Assembly (NCBI GenBank): GCA_009760855.2
Contig: WPIO01000013.1
Coordinates: forward strand, 7,008,501 to 7,072,500
Reading direction: 5' to 3'
DNA length: 64,000 bases
From: Cristatella mucedo
Taxonomy: Eukaryota; Bryozoa; Phylactolaemata; Cristatellidae
The translations under genes were made by a program, and so were the position numbers. Of the stretch, positions 55,855 through 64,000 are shown piece after piece. The notes under the pieces are model-generated. The model worked only from the letters and a program-made list of their open reading frames with translations, was not told where the DNA came from and did no database searches. The stretch's first letter is position 1. The number at the start of each line of letters is the position of its first letter.

Positions 55855-56010
55855 TTTGTGTAAGGTGGCATCATTTTAAGATACATGTCATGGGCTCGAA
55901 ACCTACATCAGGCAATTCTGTATTGCCTGCTCCAGGCTGGGTGAAAGCCCAAAAAGCTCGTCTACAGCTACGTAAATGAGGCTGTTTACAGATGGCCTTT
56001 ACTTTTGCTT
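55855..56010 (+). mobile_element. SINE type 2, diverged
   Basis: gtgtaaggtggcatcatttt, catgggctcgaaacctac, ggcaattctgtattgcc and gaggctgtttacagatgg in type 2 order. Confidence 0.55.
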
Positions 56011-56203
56011 TACTTAACCACTTGGGGATAATACAGTTCAGATTAGTCAATCTACCGAAAAATGACTGCAAGCCTCTACAGTTATTCATAAATATGGTTG
56101 ATAGATAGGACCTAAAACCGAATAAGTTCAGTGAGGAGCCCTCTATTCGTTTTAAGTAGCAGCACTGCCTCACGGCTGAACTGCCGAGACGCAAGCCGTG
56201 CAA

Positions 56204-56207
56204 GCTC

Positions 56208-56257
<50 letters not shown>
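56204..56257. repeat. (CT)n microsatellite
   Basis: About 25 CT units with a single CCCT interruption. Confidence 0.95.
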
Positions 56258-56258
<1 letters not shown>

Positions 56259-56259
56259 C

Positions 56260-57709
56260 TTACAAGGCAATCCACTGCTGTCCTGTCTGGAGCTGAATAA
56301 CTGTTGGTGACACGTGTTTTGGCTGCGGTTCTTAAGACTTACTCGTCTGTGAAACTCGGACATACGCGACAACTGGGCTTACTCCCTGCCCCCATAAAGC
56401 TAAAACGTTAAACAAACGCTAGCTTCAAGCCTGACTCCTTTCGCTATGATAGTAACAGAATAGGATAAGTGGGAACGCCCTACTTCGATTCGCTTTCGAA
56501 TAGGCATCGAATGAACGAAAACGCGCTATACAGGTAAAACAGCGCATAATTTGCCCATATAGTGACGCACAAACACGCGAAATATAATTCTCACCCGGAT
56601 GATTCTGGTAAGTTTTATCTATCTTTTGCGAACTTAATTGAGGCTCATACGTGTGTTGAAATACGCTAACATCTGGTCGCCGTGAAGAAAACGAGTAATT
56701 GGATTCGCCGTAGCGATTCCCTTACAAGTAGATGAATATACAACATCTATTGATGCGGCACACTCGGCCGAGAGAATTATTGCTTCCGGTTAGCAGAGCG
56801 CCGCCGTGGCGCTGGCTGTAGTACCGCGCTGCTTACGCAGTGCAATCAGCCCAGCAAGCACTTAATGTAGTTTATATCGAACTTTTGACAAAGCTGTGGT
56901 AGGTGAAGGTATGTAGGTCTATTCTTGTTAGGGAATGCTGATTGCAGGGCAGGGCGCATTTGGGTAGGCACGCCAAGCCAATCGGATAGCAGCGGAAGGG
57001 CGGCGGCAGATGTCAGCAAAAGTCGCCCCATTAGAGCATAGCAAGGGCAGAAAGTACAGCAGCAGCAGGCACGGTCAAGCAGTGCGAAGGCTGCTTCCCT
57101 CTCACGGTAGCGAACGCAAACCACCATGGTGCTTCTGGCCGCACCTACGAGCGTGAGCTGAACTTTTGCTAGCATTTTATTATCACGACTGGCACGGCTA
57201 TTGCCGCAGTTTCAATTAGTTATACAAGCGGCGTAGCATACTACGTCAGACTTGCGATTATGCTATGCACTGCAATAGATCTCTCACTTCGCCATTTGCC
57301 TGACTGAATCTCAACCTGCATGCCACATTGTCGGCTACTGGACTCGGAGTCCGAGATCTGAGCAGTGAAGTGAGAACACCTTGCCACTGGGCTAAGAGGG
57401 CTTTTTGTAGTCATTTGACGCGAGCGACTGTCTCCCTGTTATATAAGTGATGTAACTTTTGGAAGCTAGATGTTTCGGCCTCCCGGTAATGGCATGCGTA
57501 TATCACCAAGCGTGTCCAACACTTTTTTTTACTTGATTTCTGTTTTTTCTTTTCGTTTGGCAATACGTACAATGGTTGAGTGACTTAACTTTGAATGATT
57601 TGGGAGCTGAGGTGACATTTGCAGTTATCAGAAAAATTGCGATCGCTAAGAGCCTGCAGGCAGCCAAGCAGCTAGCAAGTTTTCTATGTGCGGTACGCCG
57701 AAGTCTGCG
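56260..57709. other. Upstream flank of EIF2B4, unassigned
   Basis: About 1 kb upstream of the EIF2B4 start. A cttccggtt (ETS-like) site near 56783 and an inverted CCAAT context near 56975 are visible but unproven. A tRNA-like minus-strand head (actggactcggagtccgaga) is near 57340. The long minus-strand open frame at 56846-57175 is not recognised. Confidence 0.35.
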
Positions 57710-57714
57710 AATAC

Positions 57715-59049
57715 TGTAGCGCCCGGCTGGCTTTGGCTGAATTTTAGCGCGAACAAGAGCTGTTCGGCGGCGGGCTAGAGCCCCTTTGTCCTGGAGCAGT
57801 GAGCCAGAGAGGAGCGTCAGTGCGGTTAGAGAGGAAGCGCTTAGGAGCAGGCCAGGAAGCTCTGAGACGAGCGTCGGCGATTCGGCCTTTAGAATTGGTC
57901 CGATACTCGCGGAAGCTGCTGATAGATGTTGGCTGGCCTGTCAACCCCCGCCTTCCCTCTTTCCAAGAAAGAATCTTCTGGAACCCATTCGCCATTCAAG
58001 CTGGACGGAGGTGCCCTGCCAGTGGCCTGGGAACGGTAGTCATTCCTTTCCGTAATGGGCCAAGGTGTCCGGGCCCAATACCACTAAGCTCTTGCCCCAT
58101 TGTCTCAGCCAAGTATTTAAGAGTCGAGCGACGCTCGCTCTGTGTCTTTTGCCTCGTGTCTTTTGTCTCTGGTCCGGCTCTGCGCCTCGACGCCGTCGGG
58201 CACTCGTTTCTCTAAAAGCGAGGGAGGAGGGCGGGCTGTCCGCCGACGATGGACGGAACAAGACGAGACAGCTCTAGGAGGATTCGGTGGAACCCCACCG
58301 AACACGGTCGTATCGCGCCCGAGCTGGCATTTTGTGTGTGTTCTTTCGTGTTTTGTGTTTCTTTTGTGTCGTGTGTGTGCGCGCTAGCACGTGGTCTCGG
58401 CATAGGGATTTGCCGGCGCGAGCTAGGCGTAGTTGGCGTGTGTGGAGCTCTAGTTCACCGGGTAGGGTTTAGGCTCCGGGTCGCGCTTCAGTGTGGAGAA
58501 GTATTTCCTCCGCAGGAGTGCTTGAGTTGGCGTGTGTGGAGTATTCCGGTCGCACTGGTGGAAACCGAGTTCTAGTTCACCGGGTAGGGTTTAGACTCCG
58601 GTTCGCACTTCAGTGTGGAGAAGTACTCCCTCCGCTCGAGTGTTTAAGTTGGCGTGTTTGGGGTATTCCCTCGGCACAGGTGGGAACGGATTCCTAGTTC
58701 ACCGGTTAGGGTTTAGGGTCCGGGTCGCGCTTAGTGTAGAGGAGTATTCCCTCCGCAAGAGTGTTGAACGTGCGAGGAGTGTGGAGATAAAGCTGAACTA
58801 GACGCGCAGCGACTTTGTGCGCTTGCGAATAAAGTTCAGTAAAATCCCCAATTTGTGTGTCTTGCTTCCAATTCACGCCGCGGACTCACGACCCCCTTTA
58901 GTAACGGTAAGCAGGTCAGCGCCAGAAACGCTCGTTTCGTGGCGGCCAGCTTATTGCGCGTAGGCGCGCACCGAACGGCATTAGGCGATAGGCTACGCCG
59001 CTAGGTAAGCGGCAGGTCAAGCTTACCCCGCCGAGCCTTCGGCGTTACA
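57715..59049 (+). mobile_element. Solo LTR (about 1335 bp)
   Basis: Begins tgtagcgcc and ends ggcgttaca (imperfect inverted TG...CA termini). It is flanked by a direct duplication: atac at 57711-57714 and 59050-59053 (five bases, aatac, if the last A is shared). A TATA-like tatttaa is at 58114-58120 and AATAAA at 58828-58833, giving a U3-R-U5-like order on the plus strand. No primer-binding site or gag follows directly, so it is a solo LTR, most like Ty3/gypsy by terminus and duplication size. Confidence 0.8.
58450..58790 (+). repeat. 122-bp tandem repeats inside the LTR
   Basis: Three copies starting with ctagttcaccggg(t/-)tagggttta at 58450, 58572 and 58694 (period 122). The third is truncated after about 90 bases. 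Confidence 0.9.
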
Positions 59050-59059
59050 ATACTATATA

Positions 59060-59410
59060 ATTAAAAAATATAATTCATTTGCATCGCGTCATAGGAGAAC
59101 TGGATCTCTATCCAGGCACTTCATATATGCTGCAGGGCTCGAGCCCACACCTCAGACGTCAAAGGGGAGCACTTTGAGTTCGGTCATCAAAGGCTAGCAG
59201 CACAGCCCCTTGACCAAACCGGGGCGATACTGACGAGTATCGTGGTGTGGAACACCGCGATGGTTTGGGCCAGTAGTTAAGGTGCTCGCCCCGACCAAGG
59301 TCAACGTAAAGGCAGTTGAGTACCGGGGTTGTGGGCTCGAGCTCCGTGGCATACGCGAAGTGCCTGAATCAAGATTAAGTTCTCTTAAGGCGCTATACAA
59401 ATGAATTGTA

Positions 59411-59412
<2 letters not shown>
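59060..59412. mobile_element. Two SINE type 1 copies, head to head
   Basis: 59060-59225 is reversed: tail ataggagaactggatctc ... caggcacttcata, then gggctcgagcccaca. 59255-59412 is forward: gtttgggccagtagttaagg, gtgggctcgagctccg, tail gaagtgcctgaatcaag ... cttaaggcgctata. The forward copy runs straight into the TA microsatellite. Confidence 0.75.

Positions 59413-59415
<3 letters not shown>

Positions 59416-59467
<52 letters not shown>
59416..59467. repeat. (TA)26 microsatellite
   Basis: Perfect TA run directly after the SINE tail. Confidence 0.97.
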
Positions 59468-59474
<7 letters not shown>

Positions 59475-61516
59475 GCTAAAGATCGGGTGTTCTGCGAGCT
59501 ATGTATAACTTTGGAAAATGATATTCAACTGCAAGCCCCGTAGTCGCCAAACGTTTCCGACTCCACCTGCAAAACCCATGGAGCTGTGCGTCTATTCATG
59601 ACTTCGTGTGTGAACTGTAGCACGTTATCCTATGGGCGACTTCGGTTCTTTACTAAAAAATGCACTGAGAGATCGTTTTTAATCTGGGTTGGCTGATAAA
59701 AGCATAACAAAATAAACTTTTGATTGTGCAACAAAGCTACTGAAATGAGCCGTGATGTGCATTTAGCCGCACTCATTGACCCGGGTACCGTCCACGTTGT
59801 TCGCCAACCGAAGCTCACACCTGGCTGGGTATTGCAAAGGATGAATATGTCTAACGCACCCTTGAGTACGCAGGTGATAAGGTGAGTAGCTTTGGCTGAG
59901 CTGTCTTTGGTCATACGCAAAGGGCTGTAGATCTCGAAACAGCGTGTGCCAGAAGTGCTTTAAGAAAGGGCACCTCAAGTCTGCTTGCAGAGTGAATCTA
60001 TCGATTTTCTATGCGGCCTAAGAATGATGAATCAGGGCCCGGCTGTCATAGCCTATCTAAATAAGATGGCTGGCCAATCAAAGCATCAAGTCATTAATAC
60101 ACTTAGGCGTATCGGGAGCATGAACCGAACCATTTCGGATGGGCCTGCAAAGGGTCCCGACGCGAGTGTGCTCATGCATTGCTAGTAGAAAACAATGCAT
60201 CTCGATTCTGGTGTTTATGACTCTCAGGAATAATAAACAGTACTGTCAGCTAAAAAAAGGGCTCGCTCTCGGTTTTTTGTCCAATCTAGCAAAGCCGCTG
60301 GCAAGCTATTCTTAACGGCAGCTCTTCTCACGGCGAGGCGAACATCGAGGTAAGAGAGGCAGACACATACTCGCCCATTCGTCATCCTAAATGTTGAAGG
60401 GCCTGCTTTGCTTGGCAGGAGCTAGCTTTAGTAAATAAAGGCCTGCTGGAAAAGCCCGCAAGCCATATACCCTCGCTCAATTATAATGGAGATCATTGAG
60501 CGGGATCTTGATTAAGAAACTAAGGGCTGCATGTCCGATAATATTGTGGAAACCAGGCTACACGGCCCTCGCCGAAATCCGGGGCTTGACCTGCTTTCAA
60601 AAAAAGCAGGCCTTCGCCAGTCACTTTTCTTATGAGAATAGAGGAGGACTTGAAGGGGCTTCAAGATGAAAGTTTTTGGAGCGATTGGACAATGGCAGAT
60701 GATCAGCACTACTGGTAACGCTACTGAAAACAGACGGGGGCAATCGACCTGGTTGTGATTACAAAAATTCACAATAAACTGGTCGGCGGAGGATTAAGTA
60801 TTTACTGTGCCTGATATTAAGGATATGCTAACACAACTCACATAGGTGTGCTTTGCTTCGCCTTGCACGCAGAACGCCCGCACAGAACCAACACCAACAA
60901 TTTATTCTACAACTCGCAGAGCAGAGGGAGCACGACTTCACTCGCCCCTCTCCCACTCTGGTCTCCTCTCCTCGACTCCGGCTGTGCCTTGGCCGACCCC
61001 CGATGGTGAGTCCACCATCTGTTCACTAGCGGGTTATCGGCCTGTGTCCTCATTAGAAGCGAACCACAGCTGAGCACAGGCCCCTCTCGAGGATGCTCCC
61101 ACCAGCTGTTTAGGAGAGGAGCGGTACCGGCCTGCATATACTCAGACCACAATAGGGTAAGGTCTTCTACGAGTGGGATCTCTGTAATCAGCACCGTTCT
61201 TAGAGGAGCAGAGCGGCCATCGGGTTTCATTAACATGCCCAAGGGACTTAAGCGGTTCGCACGCCCACCACATGAGTTGTGGACTACACTGGCCATTTCT
61301 AACGTGTAATGGAGCGCAGCCTTCTTTATCTAACTGTGCCATGCGACCTCAAAAGTTTTAACAGCAGGTTCGCATGGTAAGAACATTGTGATCTGCTTAA
61401 GAAATTCTTCAACGTATGTCTACATAGGGCATTCATTTGAGATCACGGTGCTCTGCGTCAACTACTTGGATCGTCGGTTGACACGAAAACAGACCTACAC
61501 ACTTGACGCCAACACT
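59468..61516 (+). other. Retroelement debris, mostly unassigned
   Basis: A 15-base match to the SINE type 2 start (gaaatgagccgtgatg) lies at 59740. The zinc knuckle described separately is at 59947. At about 60950-61140 an imperfect repeat (ccaccatctgttcactagcg ... cccaccagctgtttaggaga) occurs twice. No intact gene. Confidence 0.45.
59947..59988 (+). pseudogene. Retroelement gag zinc-knuckle fragment
   Basis: Reads CQKCFKKGHLKSAC, a perfect C-x2-C-x4-H-x4-C knuckle of the nucleocapsid type, followed by a stop within about 10 codons. The surrounding frames are short. Confidence 0.7.
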
Positions 61517-61640
61517 AAGAAGCTTAGGATATTCACTGGCCTTGCGAACTTCTATGGATAGTTCAAATCCAACGCTTCGTTGCTCTTACAATTGCTGTGC
61601 TTGCGGCTGCATTAAAAAGGTCCTACATGGAAGGGTAATG
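61517..61640 (+). pseudogene. Ty3/gypsy-type pol fragment
   Basis: Reads KKLRIFTGLANFYG, stop, FKSNASLLLQLL and later KGPTWKGNENY, matching the post-catalytic gypsy reverse-transcriptase segment (typically LRSFLGLVNFYRRFI). Two in-frame stops show it is dead. A few weakly RNase-H-like residues continue to about 61740. Confidence 0.75.
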
Positions 61641-61774
61641 AGAACTACAGTTGGGTTTACCAAGTGAAAACCACATTGACCCGCACCATATTAGTAGCCT
61701 ATCATTATGCGGCAAAACAACGTAAGCTCTTCTGTGATAAATATAAGCACAATTTATTTGTAAGCACTCTAAGA

Positions 61775-64000
61775 CAGGGGTCGGCGTTCTTTTGAGACGG
61801 AGGAGTCAAAAGTTAAAATTTACAAAATTTCCCAGTTTTTAAAGAGCCAGTAACATTTTTATTTCAATATTATGGTATTTGATTAGGATTAGAAATATAA
61901 ATTTGATTTTTGATTTAAAATAAATAGCTTTAAATATGAAATAGTATTTATTAATATGAAAACATACAAATGTTTCGCACAAAACATATTAAAGTATTTT
62001 AGCTAGCTCTGCTAGAATAATAAAATTAGTAATCAAATAATATAACTATAATAATTGAATAACAGATATTTACAATAGTTACATCAATGGGAGCATTGGC
62101 CTTACATGCCTTTTGAAAGTTTGGTTAAATCTGGCTCATAACTTGTTGTTTTCAGTTTCAAGCACGCCTCTAGATTTTTATTTGTTAGTTGGCTTCTTGC
62201 TTTACTTTTTATTATTTTCATGCAAGAGAACGCTTGCTCGCACGAATATGTTGACCCGAAGATCGTCAGCACTCCAAATGCCAACTTCTTCACCTCACTG
62301 TAGCATTCTGGAAGACTATTCCATGCGTCAAATGTGAGTGCCTCAACTCGCGGCATTTCTTTTATAGAGCTGTCCACTTGTGCAGCGTAACGTGCATGCT
62401 TTTCTGGACCTCCAACTCTTCTAACTTGCTCTTGAGTTCTGTGAACTTACCACTCCACACATGCTTGGTTTTCAAATCCAGCAATTGCATTTGAAGTGAA
62501 CCAGCATTAATTCCAAATGGCTCAATGTTGATCTCATTTGTATTTGCATTGAGAGGATTTACTATAAACGCTAGAGTACTTGCGTTTGTTTTGAATTGCT
62601 CACATCTCTCAGCGAATCCATCCTTCATTTTGTTTATAGTAATGCTGAAGTAATTCATGTCAATGGTTGCATTGGCTTCATCACGATATTACTTCAGATT
62701 TTCGAAATGAAGTAAGTTACCGCTCTCCAAGTCTTCGACAAAAAAAGTAATTTATTTTCGAAACAAACCACTTCTTCAAGCAAAAGGCTGATTTTCCCTT
62801 TCCTTGCAGTTTTACATTTAGCTCATTTAGTTTCCTTGTGAATGAACACCATGAAGTTGAATTTTTGCAGCCATTTGTCTTCTTTCAATTCGGGATCGAC
62901 AATGCCTTTTTCATTGAAGAATTTTTTTATTTCACTCAAGCAAGAAGCAAAACGTTTCAATACGTTACCCCTGGAAAGCCATCGCACTCTATTGCGCAGA
63001 AGTAGGTCAGAATACTGGCTTTCTATTTCTTCAAGAAATTCCTTAAACTGGCGATGGTAGAGTGCTTTTGCCAAAATGCTGTTAATGATCTTAATAAACA
63101 AGTTCATGACCTCAACCATTTTTCGACCATGACCCCACCCACTTTTCGGAATCCAACAGTCTAGAAATACCTCGTACAAACCTTAAATCCTTTGGAGACC
63201 GTGCATTTAGTTCGTATGCTCCCAAAGCCTGGAACTCCCTTCCGACCTGCGTCAGAACACCCCCTGACCTGACCACATTTAAAAGGAACTTAAAAACACA
63301 CCTATTTAGGACAGCATTTAGTGGGTCCCTGTGATTCGTCCTTCACGTGCCTATGCCGGCTGACACTGTGCATGCTGCCACTAACCACATTTGCATGCTG
63401 ACCCTGTGCATGTCACCCTAGCCATGTTATTCATTTTGTTTGTTTTTCAAGCATGATTTTACTCACCATTCAATTGCATTTCCCTTTGCAGCAAATGTAA
63501 AGCGCCTAGAAAGAGATTAGGTTCTCTGAGGGCGCTTTATCAAGTACATTATTATTAACCATTTCGGTCGGAAATGTTTGGGCGCAAGGCGCCTCTTGAT
63601 GAAATATGCAATCAAACGTTAAAATTTCGTGGTTTATTTTTTGCCGAAGAATCGTTGTTATCCATTTATGTATTGATATTACATGTATTGTATATGTATT
63701 CCTGTCATACTTCTGGCTCCATCAGTTGCTATGGAAACGATTTTATTTATATCGATTTCATAGTCTTACAGGCATTTTTGCACAGCCTTTGCTATATCTT
63801 CTCCACGAGTTTGCCCTGAGAGCGGCAGCAATCCTAGCAGCTCTTCTTTTGGACCTTGGGACAACATATACCTGACGAAAAAGGTAACTTGTGCCATGTC
63901 TTTTATGTCGCAAGACTCATCCATAGCAAGTTATAAAGCAGAAGCCAGTTGAATGTCTTCCATTTGCATGTGTGTTACATTTGAAGACATTTTAGAAGTT
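61775..64000 (-). pseudogene. hAT-family transposase pseudogene, interrupted and running off the window
   Basis: The 3' terminus on the plus strand is caggggtcggcgttctttt (61775), a hAT-type end. Minus-strand pieces in order: MQMEDIQLASALL, LAMDESCDIKDMAQVTFFVR, EELLGLLPLSGQTRGEDIAK, IVSIATDGARSMTG (63600-63990); then VRWLSRGNVLKRFASCLSEI (about 62920-63010); TLAFIVNPLNA; and the C-terminal dimerisation block TIFGSTYSCEQAFSCMKIIK (about 62195-62260). Several stops, plus a LINE insertion at 63125-63556, make it non-functional. The related proteins are often annotated as GTF2IRD2-like or ZBED-like. Confidence 0.85.
63125..63556 (+). mobile_element. L2-like LINE 3' end inserted in the hAT element
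   Basis: Starts near cacttttcggaatccaacag, reads [18 protein letters not shown]-type codons, and ends with the canonical 3' hairpin at 63499-63539 (aaagcgcctagaaagaga ... ttctctgagggcgcttt) and (ATT)3. 5' truncated, oriented opposite to the transposase. Confidence 0.85.

Noticed and set aside
56846-57175. 109-codon minus-strand open frame upstream of EIF2B4
   Set aside because: Starts with ATG and stays open but matches no family I know; CpG-containing promoter-like DNA often gives such frames. Not supportable as a gene.
58575-58720. Telomere-like ttagggtttaggg inside the 122-bp repeats
   Set aside because: Occurs only as part of the LTR minisatellite unit, with no tandem hexamer array.

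Overview
This is animal (metazoan) nuclear DNA. It contains three multi-exon protein genes with GT-AG introns, plus a dense load of LINE, SINE, Tc1/mariner-like, hAT and LTR-element debris and microsatellites. No bacterial-type gene organisation, CRISPR or rRNA is seen. The taxon cannot be fixed from the sequence. The repeat mix (L2-like LINEs with an ATT tail, tRNA-derived SINEs, hAT elements) suggests a non-mammalian animal, possibly an invertebrate.

Layout. 1-4730 is repeat-rich sequence and presumably an upstream intron of SRRT. 4731-18102 (+) is SRRT/ARS2 (Serrate): 15 exons carrying all but the N-terminus, with one intron that appears to be a minor-spliceosome AT-AC intron. 18190-21069 is intergenic and holds LINE 3' ends and a SPIN-like hAT mini-element with an 8-bp target duplication. 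21359-34642 (-) is a membrane-anchored gamma-glutamyltransferase of the GGT7 type: 15 phase-consistent exons, an unresolved last exon, and no threonine at the expected nucleophile position. It converges on SRRT. 34643-38038 is intergenic repeats. 38039-55225 (-) is EIF2B4 (eIF2B delta): 11 exons giving a complete 524-residue protein. 55226-64000 is non-genic: SINEs, a 1.3-kb solo LTR with internal 122-bp repeats, Ty3/gypsy gag and pol scraps, and a broken hAT transposase that runs off the right edge and is interrupted by a LINE insertion.

Function. The genes are unrelated housekeeping types: nuclear cap/RNA processing (SRRT), glutathione-type membrane hydrolase family (GGT7-like) and translation-initiation nucleotide exchange (EIF2B4). 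Nothing suggests an operon. The most interesting non-genic signals are the AT-AC intron, the SPIN-like element, and a SINE family whose 3' tail matches the 3' hairpin of the resident L2-like LINE. Exon boundaries were set by hand from splice signals, reading phase and family similarity recalled from memory; no alignment was run.
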